Source: CBDBJQ01 sp965206405 (GTDB lineage: Bacteria > Pseudomonadota > Alphaproteobacteria > UBA8366). Taken from it: 64,000 nt of DNA. Under the pieces are notes generated by a model. That model did no database searches. It saw only the letters and a list, made by a program, of their open reading frames with translations, and was not told the DNA's origin. The stretch spans positions 1,240,001 to 1,304,000 of the forward strand of contig CBDBJQ010000006.1 in the NCBI GenBank assembly GCA_965206405.1. The letters are read 5' to 3'. Shown here piece by piece: positions 16,739 to 24,723 of the stretch. The translations under genes and the position numbers were made by a program. Numbering within the stretch: the first letter of the stretch is position 1; each line of letters opens with the position of its first letter.

Positions 16739-17924
16739 GCAGGCTGACCACCGCGAGATCGCGCGCCTGGTCCATGCGTCCCGGGAGATGCACTGCCGCA
16801 ATTTCAGGATCGCCGCCATCGGCAACGGCGGCGTAGACCGTTCCGCGCTCCCGGTCGGCCTCATCGGCGGGTCCGGCGCAGGCCAGCCCGATACTGGTGT
16901 TGAACATCCGACGCACGGCATCCGCCATGGTGGCGGCCGAATCGTCGCCCACGAAACTGTCGACGCCATCCAGAACCGGCGTTTCGGCCATCGGCGAGCA
17001 GGTGACACCGCCGGCGAAGACGCGCCCCTCGCGGTCGGCCTGGCTGAGACGGGCGGCGGCAAGGCCGCCGGTCGGCACTTCGGCGACAGCCAGGGTCAGA
17101 CCGCGCTCTGCGAGCAGGGAGAGGATCGTGGTCTCCATGGTGTCGTCATCGATGGCGAAGACGGTTTCGCCGAGCATGCCGCGGATGCGGGTTTCCTCTT
17201 CGTCGAGAATCATTCTTGCATCGTCTTCATGGGCAGACTTGGTCGTGATCCGGACCTTGATTCCCTCGATGCCACTGGCCTGGAAAGCGAGGGTGGGGTT
17301 GCCGGTGCGGTCGAGCTCGGTAATGCGGTCGCCGAGAATCTCGGCAAGACCCGATTCGCTGTGACCCCAGGTACGCAGCACCCGGCTACGGATGACTCCT
17401 GGATCGCCTGCGCGCCGCCGCAAATCGGGAAGAATGGTTTGCAAAACCATCTCGCGCATCTCCCGGGGCACGCCCGGTACGGCATAGATCATCTTGGCGC
17501 CGACAGGGCAGACGAGGCCGGGGGCGGTGCCGGGCATCTCCGGAATCAGCGAGGCGCCTTCCGGTACATCGGCCTGGCGCCGATTGTTGTCGGACATCGT
17601 CCGGCCGCGTCTCTCGAAGCGTTTGCGGATACGCTCGACGATGGCTTCGTCGCGGACCAGGGCAACGCCCATGACTGCAGCGATCGCTTCACGGGTGATG
17701 TCGTCCTGGGTCGGGCCGAGGCCGCCGCAGAGGATGACTGCATCGCTGCGCCCGAGCGCCAGGCGGATGGAGTCGACCATGCGGTCGAGATTGTCGCCGA
17801 CCTTGGTTTGGTAGTGGGAATCGATGCCGGCGAGTGCCAGCTGCTCGCCCATCCAGCTCGAGTTGGTGTCGACGATCTGGCCGAGCAGCAGCTCGGTGCC
17901 AACAGCGACGATTTCGCAGCGCAT
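16707..17924 (-). CDS. cinA: CinA family protein with degenerate C-terminal amidase domain
   Basis: A 405-aa two-domain protein. The N-terminal molybdopterin-binding-like domain (1-170) carries VAVGTELLLGQIVDTNS and CGGLGPTQDDITREA, typical of CinA with ADP-ribose pyrophosphatase-type activity. The C-terminal domain corresponds to PncC, the NMN deamidase. There the usual ESCTGG reads EVPTGG (282-287), and the usual TYSNEAK reads TCSPMAE (308-314), so the Ser and Lys positions I associate with catalysis are both lost. I expect this domain to be inactive for NMN deamidation. The start is ATG 17924 (MRCEIVAVGTE); a much longer frame reaching 18572 is only GC-driven read-through. The gene stands alone, converging on the LysR gene. 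Confidence 0.88.
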   Translation of the reverse strand: MRCEIVAVGTELLLGQIVDTNSSWMGEQLALAGIDSHYQTKVGDNLDRMVDSIRLALGRSDAVILCGGLGPTQDDITREAIAAVMGVALVRDEAIVERIRKRFERRGRTMSDNNRRQADVPEGASLIPEMPGTAPGLVCPVGAKMIYAVPGVPREMREMVLQTILPDLRRRAGDPGVIRSRVLRTWGHSESGLAEILGDRITELDRTGNPTLAFQASGIEGIKVRITTKSAHEDDARMILDEEETRIRGMLGETVFAIDDDTMETTILSLLAERGLTLAVAEVPTGGLAAARLSQADREGRVFAGGVTCSPMAETPVLDGVDSFVGDDSAATMADAVRRMFNTSIGLACAGPADEADRERGTVYAAVADGGDPEIAAVHLPGRMDQARDLAVVSLLNMLRLRLVR

Positions 17925-18077
17925 GGTTTTCCGGAGGGTTGCGGATAAGAGGCGAGAGTTATCTGCGGCCCGTTTCCCCGTCGGCAAGGGGAGCCTGCGG
18001 AGGGCATCGGCAATTTTGCCATCCTGCGCAGGTCGTGCGATTCTCATGCTATTGAGGCAGCGTAGGCAGGAGGGGTC

Positions 18078-19079
18078 ATGCGCATCGACTCTCCCTATCT
18101 TTTGTTCCTTGGCGATGTGCCTGACCAACTGGCCGCCAAGACGGCGTCCGGAATCGCCCATTGGCGTCCGGAGTGGTGCTTCGGGCAGCTTCGCCTCGAG
18201 GGTTGCAAGGCCGATCTCGGCTTGCCGGACCTCACTACGGCCGAGGCCGCAAAAGCTGGCGTCCGTACGCTGATCGTCGGGGTTACCAACCAGGGCGGAA
18301 CCTTCTCGGAGGCCTGGACCCAGGCCATCTGCGAAGCGGCCAGGCTCGGCCTCGATGTTGCCAGCGGCATGCATGCCCGTCTTGCAGAAGTGCCGGGGCT
18401 TGTTGATGCCGCTTCCGCTGCGGGTGTGCAGCTTCTCGACGTTCGCCACACCGACCAGGTTTTCGACATTGGCCGCGGCCGCTCCCGGCCGGGCAAGCGA
18501 CTCCTGACGGTCGGCACCGACACCTCGTGCGGCAAGATGTTCACTTCGCTGACCATCGAGCGAGAGATGCACCAGCGCGGTATCGCGGCGACCTTCCGAG
18601 CAACCGGCCAGACCGGCATCTTCATTGCAGGAGAGGGCATCTCCATTGACGCGGTGATCGCCGACTTCATCTCCGGCTCCGTGGAATGGCTAGCTCCCGA
18701 CAACGATCCCGGGCACTGGGATGTCATCGAGGGGCAAGGGTCGATCTTTCACGCCGGCTATGCCGGGGTGACGCTGGGGCTGATTCACGGTGCCCAGCCC
18801 GACGCCCTCGTCCTGTGCCACGATCCGGGCCGGCCGCACATGCGCGGCACACCCGGTATCCCCGTGCGCGGCCTTGGTGAGACCATCGAGGCCTGCCTTG
18901 CTGCGGCGCGGGTCACCAATGCCGATGCGCGTTTTGTCGGAGTTGCCATAAACACCTCGCAGCTTTCCGAATCCGAGGCGGCAGACGAGATCGCCCGCGC
19001 GGCCAGGGAAACCGGGCTGCCTGCCGTCGATCCGGTCCGGCACAGTGTGGCTCCTATCGTGGACGCAATCACTGGGTAA
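18078..19079 (+). CDS. dgcN: D-glutamate N-acetyltransferase, DUF1611 family
   Basis: A 333-aa protein of the DUF1611 family. It has an N-terminal Rossmann-like part and a P-loop-type C-terminal part with TVGTDTSCGKM (from residue 144). Members described as DgcN acetylate D-glutamate, and the partner DgcA then racemises N-acetyl-D-glutamate. The downstream dgcA homologue begins 10 nt after this stop, which strongly supports the assignment. Cytoplasmic, no signal peptide. The start ATG 18078 is preceded by a GGAGGGG-like Shine-Dalgarno. Together the pair would let the cell use D-glutamate, for example from peptidoglycan, as carbon or nitrogen source. Confidence 0.82.
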   Translation: MRIDSPYLLFLGDVPDQLAAKTASGIAHWRPEWCFGQLRLEGCKADLGLPDLTTAEAAKAGVRTLIVGVTNQGGTFSEAWTQAICEAARLGLDVASGMHARLAEVPGLVDAASAAGVQLLDVRHTDQVFDIGRGRSRPGKRLLTVGTDTSCGKMFTSLTIEREMHQRGIAATFRATGQTGIFIAGEGISIDAVIADFISGSVEWLAPDNDPGHWDVIEGQGSIFHAGYAGVTLGLIHGAQPDALVLCHDPGRPHMRGTPGIPVRGLGETIEACLAAARVTNADARFVGVAINTSQLSESEAADEIARAARETGLPAVDPVRHSVAPIVDAITG

Positions 19080-19089
19080 TTCGGCGCCG

Positions 19090-20076
19090 ATGACCTGCAA
19101 ACTGACCTGGCGGGCCGAAACCTGGTCGTTGGCGACACCGTTCACGATCTCTCGCTCAAGCCGGACCGAAGCCGAGGTGGTGGTCGCCGAACTTGAGGAG
19201 GCAGGTGTGCGGGGTCGCGGGGAATGCCAGCCTAACCCCCGCTATAACGACAGTCCCGGCAAGGTGATCGCGGTGTTCGAAAGCCTGCGCCGGGAGATCG
19301 AGAGCGGCGCTCTCGACCGCACCGGACTGCAGCAGGCACTCGATCCGGGTGCTGCCCGGAATGCGCTTGATTGCGCTTTCTGGGATCTCGAGGCCAAGAA
19401 AAAAGGCGTGCGGGTCTGGGATCTGGCCGATCTGCCCGCGCCTGGGCCGGTGCAGACCGCCTATACGCTCAGTCTTGGCACACCGAAGGAGATGGCCGAG
19501 GCCGCTGCGGCCAATACCGCCCGACCGCTGATCAAGCTCAAGCTCGCCGGCGGCGAGGATCTGGAACGGGTTCGCGCTGTTCGCGCGGCCCTGCCGGAAA
19601 CCGCGATCATTGTCGATGCCAACGAGGGCTGGCGCGCGGAAGAAACCGAAACCCTTGCGGGTGAACTCGCGGCGCTCGGGGTGCGCATGATCGAGCAGCC
19701 GCTTCCGGCTACCGAGGATGCGGCACTTGCGGGAATCCGCGCCCCGGTGCCGTTCTGTGCCGATGAATCATGCCATGTCGGCAGCGACGTCGCGGCGCTG
19801 CGAGACCGCTATGGCATGGTCAACATCAAGCTTGACAAGACCGGCGGGCTGACCGGTGCATTGGAACTTCTGGCACAGGCGCGGGAGGCGGGAATGGCCG
19901 TCATGGCCGGGTGCATGGTGGCAACCTCCCTGTCGATGGCGCCGGCGATGCTGGTGGCCCAGGAGGCGGTCTTTGTTGATCTCGACGGACCGTTGCTCCT
20001 GGCTCGCGACCGGGATCCGGGGCTGCGCTACGAGGACAGCATGGTGTTCCCGCCCGCCCCCGATCTTTGGGGTTGA
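19090..20076 (+). CDS. dgcA: N-acetyl-D-glutamate racemase, enolase superfamily
   Basis: A 328-aa enzyme of the enolase superfamily (muconate-lactonising/dipeptide-epimerase subgroup). The acid/base KxK motif is LIKLKLAG (Lys 149, Lys 151). Metal ligands are Asp 176 (IIVDANEGW), Glu 202 (MIEQPLP) and Asp 225 (FCADESC), and the opposite lysines are in NIKLDKTGG (246-253). All catalytic positions are intact. ATG 19090 is preferred over the longer frame, because the fold starts with the strand CKLTWRAETWSL and the spacing to dgcN is then 10 nt. It might instead be a dipeptide (L-Ala-D/L-Glu) epimerase, but the dgcN neighbour favours the D-glutamate route. Three 10-bp direct repeats follow its stop. 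Confidence 0.82.
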   Translation: MTCKLTWRAETWSLATPFTISRSSRTEAEVVVAELEEAGVRGRGECQPNPRYNDSPGKVIAVFESLRREIESGALDRTGLQQALDPGAARNALDCAFWDLEAKKKGVRVWDLADLPAPGPVQTAYTLSLGTPKEMAEAAAANTARPLIKLKLAGGEDLERVRAVRAALPETAIIVDANEGWRAEETETLAGELAALGVRMIEQPLPATEDAALAGIRAPVPFCADESCHVGSDVAALRDRYGMVNIKLDKTGGLTGALELLAQAREAGMAVMAGCMVATSLSMAPAMLVAQEAVFVDLDGPLLLARDRDPGLRYEDSMVFPPAPDLWG

Positions 20077-20080
20077 TCGC

Positions 20081-20110
20081 CGGGATTCACCGGGATTCAC
20101 CGGGATTGAC
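20081..20110. repeat. 10-bp tandem repeat, three copies
   Basis: CGGGATTCAC is present twice in tandem, followed by a third copy CGGGATTGAC, directly after the dgcA stop. No coding role is seen. It is one of a series of short tandem duplications in this window. Confidence 0.8.
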
Positions 20111-20167
20111 CGTCTTCCCTGCGCCAATCGCTGTGCCGTCATCACGTCATCATCGATCTGACGGGCT

Positions 20168-20424
20168 TCAAAGTGCCCGCAAAATATCGGCGGCGCTTGA
20201 AATCAACAAATATGCAAGAACGACTTATTCAGGAGGTTCGGCGCAGAGAGCGTGTCATCAGGGTATTCTCAAACGAAGAAGCTGTGCTCCGTTTGATCGG
20301 TGCGCTCCTTGCCGAATTCCACGAAGACTGGCAAAGCCGAAAGTACCTCGACATGGCATATTTCCACGAATGGAACGCCCAGAGACAGGCCCGGGAAAAA
20401 GAGGAAAACGTGGTCTCAATCTGA
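20168..20424 (+). pseudogene. C-terminal remnant of an IS256 (Mutator) family transposase
   Basis: About 85 codons ending at the natural C-terminus. The segment TNMQERLIQEVRRRERVIR, then FSNEEAVLRLIGALL and KYLDMAYFHEW, matches the end of IS256/ISRm3-type transposases. The DDE catalytic part is missing, so it cannot be active. The 160 bp after the stop are AT-richer and include AATTTACAGCAGATTATGG, possibly the former IS end. It marks the entry into a mobile-element region. Confidence 0.82.
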
Positions 20425-20582
20425 AAAATACGCCAAACCTGCAAACTCAATTTACAGCAGATTATGGACTTGACCGAGATCTACTTTGGGAATGTGGGTT
20501 TGGGTGTCGCTTTAGGTTGCATTTTGCGTCCTTTTGGCGTATATTTGCGCTAGGCTAATTTTCCTTAGGAGGCTGAGTTAAT

Positions 20583-20801
20583 ATGCCAATGTCTGTGAAA
20601 CTCTCTGACGAGCTGATCAACCAGGCACGCCAATATGGCGGCGTTTATCACCGCTCGATCCCGAAGCAGATTGAGTACTGGTCAATGATCGGCAAAATTG
20701 CTGAAGAAAATGCTGATCTACCCTACAGCTTTATCAAAGATATCCTTCTTGCTCAGCAGGAAGCGGCTGATGACAACGTCACTCCATTTGAGTTTGGTTG
20801 A
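20583..20801 (+). CDS. ParD-like type II antitoxin
   Basis: A 72-aa protein starting MPMSVKLSDELINQARQYG, a short beta strand and helix fitting the ParD-like antitoxin family. The remainder is helical and acidic, suited to wrapping the toxin. A strong Shine-Dalgarno (TTAGGAGG, 20565-20572) precedes ATG 20583. The toxin follows with translational overlap, giving the usual antitoxin-first order, and the antitoxin probably represses the pair. The local GC content is clearly lower than in the surrounding genes, suggesting recent acquisition. The pair looks intact. Confidence 0.8.
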   Translation: MPMSVKLSDELINQARQYGGVYHRSIPKQIEYWSMIGKIAEENADLPYSFIKDILLAQQEAADDNVTPFEFG

Positions 20802-20806
20802 TCACT

Positions 20807-21085
20807 ATGAACGTGGTTCAAACCGGTCTTTTTCTGAAGGCTGTCAAGAAATTGCATGCCAATCAAAAAGCTGATCTGGACTTAGCCGTTAAAGCCATCA
20901 TGAATGAGCCGGATATTGGTCAATCCAAGACCGGCGACCTTTCCGGTGTCCTTGTTTATAAATTCAAGATGGTCAAACAGCTGACGCTATTGGCCTACAC
21001 CTATCACGACCAAACGATCACTCTCACACTCCTTGCGCTTGGAACGCACGAAAACTTTTACCGCGATATCAAAAAGTCCATTTAG
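20807..21085 (+). CDS. RelE/ParE-superfamily type II toxin
   Basis: A 92-aa basic protein beginning MNVVQTGLFLKAVKKL and ending LGTHENFYRDIKKSI, a pattern typical of RelE/ParE-family toxins (mRNA interferase or gyrase poison; which cannot be decided). I prefer ATG 20807; TTG 20798 would overlap the antitoxin stop by 4 nt. Its stop codon TAG (21083-21085) is formed by the first three bases of an IS1380-type terminal repeat. The last few residues may therefore differ from the ancestral protein, but the family core is complete. Confidence 0.78.
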   Translation: MNVVQTGLFLKAVKKLHANQKADLDLAVKAIMNEPDIGQSKTGDLSGVLVYKFKMVKQLTLLAYTYHDQTITLTLLALGTHENFYRDIKKSI

Positions 21086-21164
21086 CCCGGATATTTCATG
21101 AAGACGTCCGGCCGCCTTCAGGCCGTACTATCGCGTTGGAAACACGGTGACGAAGGGATAACCA

Positions 21165-22193
21165 GTGACAAGCAAAGATGAGGACACGACCCTACCGGTA
21201 AAGCCGACCCATGATGCGCTGTTCCGCGCCATCATTGACGACAAGGACCGCGCGGCAGCCCTTTTGCGCGATTACCTGCCGGAGCGGATCAGCGCGCAGA
21301 TGGCGGACACACCGCCCAGGCGCGTTGCGGGCAGCTTTGTCGACGAGGATGCCCACCTGAAGCACAGCGACGGGCTGTTCGAGATCACGCTGAAGGGCGG
21401 ACGCCCGGCCCTGGCCTACGTGCTTTTGGAACACAAATCGGTTTCAGAACCGGCAACCCCCTTGCAAATCCTTGGATATATGCTGCGGATATGGCTTCGC
21501 TACGGCGATGGACAGGCGGCAAGGTTGCGCGCCCTGCCGGTCATCGTGCCGCTGGTGTTCTACCATGGGAGCCATTCCTGGAATGTGCCGCGGGTGTTCG
21601 GCGAGATGTTTGATGCGGGTGAGGATATGGCGCGCTATGTGCCGTCGTTCACTTACGAGGTCCATGATCTCGGCAATATCCCGATGGAAGAGCTGTCGCA
21701 TAATCCTCACGTGATGGCAGGATTGGCTGTGCTCAAATTCGTGAAGCACCGCTCCGATATGACGCGCGAACATATGGAGGAGATACTGCAGCGGCTGCCG
21801 TTTGGTACGAATTTTGCCGGTATCGTTCTGCGCTATTTTGTGGCACGATACGAATGGACGCAGCCGGACATGGAGGCGGCCCTGGACGGAATAGACGATG
21901 AAGGAGGCAAAGCGCTGATGGGAACGCTCGCAGAAACATGGAAAAAAGAAGGCGAAGCCAAGGGGCTTGCCGCCGGGGAAGCGCTTGGCCGTGAAAAAGG
22001 GCTTGCGGAAGGTGAAGCCAGAGGTGAAGCCAAATTGCTGATGCACCTGCTGGTAAAGCGGTTTGGCCCCCTGCCCGAGCCCGTGATCGCACAGATCGCG
22101 GCGGGAAGCATTGATGATCTGGATCGCTGGGTGGATCGGGTGCTTGATGCCGCTGATCTGGCGGCCGTGTTCGGGGAACGAAGGGATCACTGA
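21165..22193 (+). CDS. Rpn family recombination-promoting nuclease/putative transposase (PD-(D/E)XK)
   Basis: A 342-aa protein. The N-terminal part reads THDALFRAIIDDKDRAAALL, then a core with LLEHKSV (the E-x-K of the nuclease motif) and a preceding Asp, typical of the Rpn/YhgA-like PD-(D/E)XK family. The middle segment LPVIVPLVFYHGSHSW is a family hallmark. The C-terminal part has tandem EG(L/E)A-type short repeats (GLAAGEALGREKGLAEGEARGE overall) and ends in a DUF4351-like helical domain (FGPLPEPVIAQIAAG). Known for the family: Mg-dependent DNA endonucleases that stimulate RecA-independent recombination; a phage-defence role has also been proposed. The gene is complete and sits just inside the IS1380-type end. 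Confidence 0.85.
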   Translation: MTSKDEDTTLPVKPTHDALFRAIIDDKDRAAALLRDYLPERISAQMADTPPRRVAGSFVDEDAHLKHSDGLFEITLKGGRPALAYVLLEHKSVSEPATPLQILGYMLRIWLRYGDGQAARLRALPVIVPLVFYHGSHSWNVPRVFGEMFDAGEDMARYVPSFTYEVHDLGNIPMEELSHNPHVMAGLAVLKFVKHRSDMTREHMEEILQRLPFGTNFAGIVLRYFVARYEWTQPDMEAALDGIDDEGGKALMGTLAETWKKEGEAKGLAAGEALGREKGLAEGEARGEAKLLMHLLVKRFGPLPEPVIAQIAAGSIDDLDRWVDRVLDAADLAAVFGERRDH

Positions 22194-22200
22194 GGGTTTG

Positions 22201-22428
22201 AAGCGACGATCCATGCTCATCACAGCCAACCAGCCCTTCGGAGAATGGAATGCAATCTTCCCCGATCCGGCAATGACGCTGGCAGCCGTCGACAGGCTCG
22301 TCCACCACGCGACAATCTTCGAGATGAACGTGGGAAGCTACCGGCGCAAAGCCGCTGAACACGCCAACGGCCCCGGCCGCCAGGCTCAAGCTCAAAGAGC
22401 AACACCGGCAAACATCAAACCGGATTGA
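22201..22428 (+). pseudogene. istB: C-terminal remnant of IS21-family helper ATPase IstB
   Basis: About 75 codons reading KRRSMLITANQPFGEW, then DPAMTLAAVDRLVHHATIFE, then MNVGSYRR, a clear match to the IstB C-terminus. Walker motifs are missing. The following 130 bp contain repeated ATTGNNGCG-like units (CGGATTGACGC, CTGATTGTGGCG, CCGGATTGTCGCG), as expected for the multiple transposase-binding sites at an IS21 end. The remnant starts 7 nt after the Rpn stop. Confidence 0.82.
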
Positions 22429-22618
22429 CGCTCTGCGACAATCAAAACCCGCAAAAACCCTGATTGTGGCGGAAAAGCCCGCCACCATCACAAACGTCGC
22501 GACCAAGGATTCTCATCCTGATTGACGCGCACCTCTCACCCGGATTGTCGCGCTACACATGCCTACATCGACGGCCCTCGAAAATATCCGCAAGGTGCCG
22601 TAGCGCCAGAACCTGCCT

Positions 22619-23105
22619 TTGTCGGAAAGCCCAAGCGCTTTCATCGATCAAAATGGCCGACCGAAGCCAGCCAGCTACAAACCCGGCGCGGCCATCAATC
22701 TCAATATCGGGATGGAGACCGGCACGGGCAGGACCTGTTATTATATCAAGTCCATTTTCGAGATGAACAGGCTCTATGGCTGGTCCAGGTTCATCATCAT
22801 GGTGCCGTATCATGGTGCCGTCGATCGCCATCCGCGAAGGCGTGGCCAGGTCGCTGGAGATGAAGTCGCTGGAGATGACGGCCGGGCATTTCGTTGAAGG
22901 CTACGGCAAGAAGGCGCGGTTCTTCATCTACAACTCCAGGAGACTGCACGAGCTGGAGAGCTTTTCTTCTGACGCGGGAATCAACGTAATGGTGATCAAC
23001 GTGCAGGCCTTCAATGGGACGGGTGCCGACAATCGCCGTATCCATGAAGAGCTGGACGACTTCCAATCACACCGCCCCATCGATGTGATCGCCAGGAACC
23101 GGCCG
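22619..23105 (+). pseudogene. res: Frameshifted fragment of type III restriction enzyme Res subunit
   Basis: Frame 1 (22619-22808) gives LNIGMETGTGRTCYYIKSIF and LYGWSRFIIMVP, the helicase motif I region. Frame 2 (from about 22812 to 23105) continues with SIAIREGVARSLEM, GYGKKARFFIYNSRRLHELE, SSDAGINVMVINVQAFN and RPIDVIARNRP. The frame change is explained by a perfect 13-bp tandem duplication (22796-22821). A 15-bp duplication (22851-22880) repeats SLEMK/SLEMT in frame. The Walker Lys is Arg (GTGRT). The end is cut by the IS1380 remnant. No mod gene is nearby, so the fragment is not functional. Confidence 0.82.
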
Positions 23106-23109
23106 GGCC

Positions 23110-23507
23110 TGGTCGTGGCGCAGGGCATCGTGGTCGTTCAGGTCCCCGTAACCCAGGGGCAGGCTGTAGATCCGTTGTCGCAGCATATCCCGCAAACTGT
23201 GCTCAACCTTGCCCGCCTGCCGGTCGTCGGACGGCCGTCGGGCAGCCGTCGGGCAGCCGTCGGGCAAGCGATGCCGTCAATCCCGGCAGGCGATCCGCCC
23301 CGCGCTGCAGCAAAACGCCGCCGTTGCTCGTCACATGACCTCCATCGAAGCCGGTGGTTACCCGGCGTTTACGACAGGTTGGAAATTCCAGCTGATCGGG
23401 GGTACAATCTGTCACCGCTAAATCCTTGCGTTTGATCATTTCAAGTAACTGAATCATAACACGAATACGGGATTTAGCGGTACCTGTTCATGAAATATTC
23501 GGGCTAG
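23110..23507 (-). pseudogene. IS1380-family transposase remnant with its left end
   Basis: From the terminal repeat (23488-23507) a minus-strand frame reads VTDCTPDQLEFPTCRKRRV and GFDGGHVTSNGG, then after a frameshift KVEHSLRDMLRQRIYSLPLG and DLNDHDALRHD. These match the N-terminus of IS1380-family transposases. The frameshift coincides with three tandem 11-bp copies of GCCGTCGGGCA (plus strand, 23234-23266). The remaining about 350 codons and the catalytic core are absent. The inner break joins the res fragment at about 23105-23112. Confidence 0.8.
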
Positions 23508-23556
23508 AGGGTATCGGATCCCGGAGAACCGCGCGCCGCGGGCGCCAGCGCTTGCG

Positions 23557-24333
23557 CTAGAAGTCGCGTAGGGTGCACCAAACCGGCGTATGATCCGAGG
23601 CCTTCTCAAGCCCTCGTGGACCGGAATCGATGCCGCAATCCTCGAGCATGTCGGCAGCCTGCGGCGACAGGAGAAAATGGTCGATGCGCAGACCTTCACC
23701 GCGCTGCCACCGGCCGCGCTGGTAGTCCCAGTAGCTGTAGCCGACCTCGTCGGGATGCAGGGCCCGCCAGGCCTCGGTCAGCCCCATATGGGTCAGGCTC
23801 GCAAACCGTCCTCGTGATTCGGGACGGCAGAGGGCATCGTCACTGAAACTTTCCGGAGAATACACGTCGAGGTCGGTCGGGCAGATATTGTAGTCGCCGC
23901 CGAGAACGAGCGGCATTTCGAGTGGCAGCAACGTGTCGCGCACATGCGCCGCCATCCGGTCCATCCAGGCGAGCTTGTAGTCAAATTTCGGGCCTGGCGC
24001 GGGATTTCCGTTCGGCAGGTAAAGCGAGGCGACGCGAACGCCGTCTATCGTGACCTCAAGCCAGCGCGCTTGCTCATCGGAAGAATCCCCAGGGAGACCT
24101 TCCCGGACGTCCTCGATAGGCTGGGTCGAGAGGATGGCGACGCCATTGTAGGATTTCTGGCCGTGTGCTTGGACGCGATATCCGCAATCCTCGAATTCCT
24201 GGACCGGGAACTTGTCGTCGGTGGCCTTGGTTTCCTGCAGTAGAACGACTTCGGGTGAAGTCTCCCCAAGCCATTCCAGGATGCGAGGCAGACGGGTCCG
24301 CACCGAGTTGACGTTGAAGGTGGCGATCTTCAA
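23557..24333 (-). CDS. xth: Exodeoxyribonuclease III
   Basis: A 258-aa AP endonuclease/3'-5' exonuclease of base-excision repair. Recognised by MKIATFNVNSVRTRL at the start (metal-site Asn), LLQETKATD (catalytic Glu), LGGDYNICPTDLDVYSP (Asp and Asn), and the C-terminal IDHFLLS and ASDHTPVW (Asp-His). All active-site residues are present and the length is normal. It is followed in the same direction upstream by erpA, a pairing common in alphaproteobacteria. It begins the conserved part of the chromosome after the mobile-element region. Confidence 0.95.
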   Translation of the reverse strand: MKIATFNVNSVRTRLPRILEWLGETSPEVVLLQETKATDDKFPVQEFEDCGYRVQAHGQKSYNGVAILSTQPIEDVREGLPGDSSDEQARWLEVTIDGVRVASLYLPNGNPAPGPKFDYKLAWMDRMAAHVRDTLLPLEMPLVLGGDYNICPTDLDVYSPESFSDDALCRPESRGRFASLTHMGLTEAWRALHPDEVGYSYWDYQRGRWQRGEGLRIDHFLLSPQAADMLEDCGIDSGPRGLEKASDHTPVWCTLRDF

Positions 24334-24357
24334 GACAGCCAGCCTGCTAGGTGACTT

Positions 24358-24723
24358 TTAAAGCGAAAAGGAGGTGCCGCAGCCGCAGGAGGAGCTGGCG
24401 TTGGGGTTTTTCACCTGGAAGGCAGCGCCGACAAGCTCGACGGCGTAGTCGATCTCGGACCCGGCGAGCAGGTCGAGCGAAGCATCATCGACCACGATCT
24501 TGACGCCGTCGCGCTCGAAAATGGAATCCTCTTCCTCGGAACTGTCGGCGAAATCAAAGCCGTACTGATAACCCGAACAGCCGCCACCGGAGACTGTGAC
24601 CCGAAGCATCAGGTTTTGCCGGCTCTCGGCCGTGAATATCTCGTTCAGGCGAGTGACGGCCGATTCACTGATCGTGACGACCCGGTTTTCGGGCCGGATG
24701 CGATGGCTGGCGAAGGCGTCCAT
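24358..24723 (-). CDS. erpA: Iron-sulfur cluster insertion protein
   Basis: A 121-aa A-type carrier that delivers Fe-S clusters to apoproteins. The three cluster-binding cysteines are present: VSGGGCSGYQYGF and the C-terminal SSCGCGTSFSL. The first about 15 residues (MDAFASHRIRPENR) extend beyond the usual start; ATG 24723 is the only good start codon. It lies 24 nt upstream of xth. In many alphaproteobacteria dgt lies between erpA and argS; here no dgt is present. Confidence 0.92.
   Translation of the reverse strand: MDAFASHRIRPENRVVTISESAVTRLNEIFTAESRQNLMLRVTVSGGGCSGYQYGFDFADSSEEEDSIFERDGVKIVVDDASLDLLAGSEIDYAVELVGAAFQVKNPNASSSCGCGTSFSL

Larger units (their letters stand above)
21083..23507. 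mobile_element. 2.4-kb segment bounded by inverted IS1380-type ends
   Basis: The left end TAGCCCGGATATTTCATGAA (21083-21102) and the right end, its complement with one mismatch (23488-23507), face each other as terminal inverted repeats. The left end continues identically to the 3122 element for about 30 bp (through GACGTCCGG). The right end belongs to the transposase start side. Between them lie an Rpn nuclease gene, an istB remnant, a res fragment and a decayed IS1380 transposase. No target-site duplication is seen. It may be a decayed composite element or two independent insertions. Confidence 0.55.

Noticed and set aside
16707..18572. 621-codon version of CinA
   Set aside because: The first 216 codons have no family similarity and overlap dgcN antisense; the family start MRCEIVAVGTE is at 17924.
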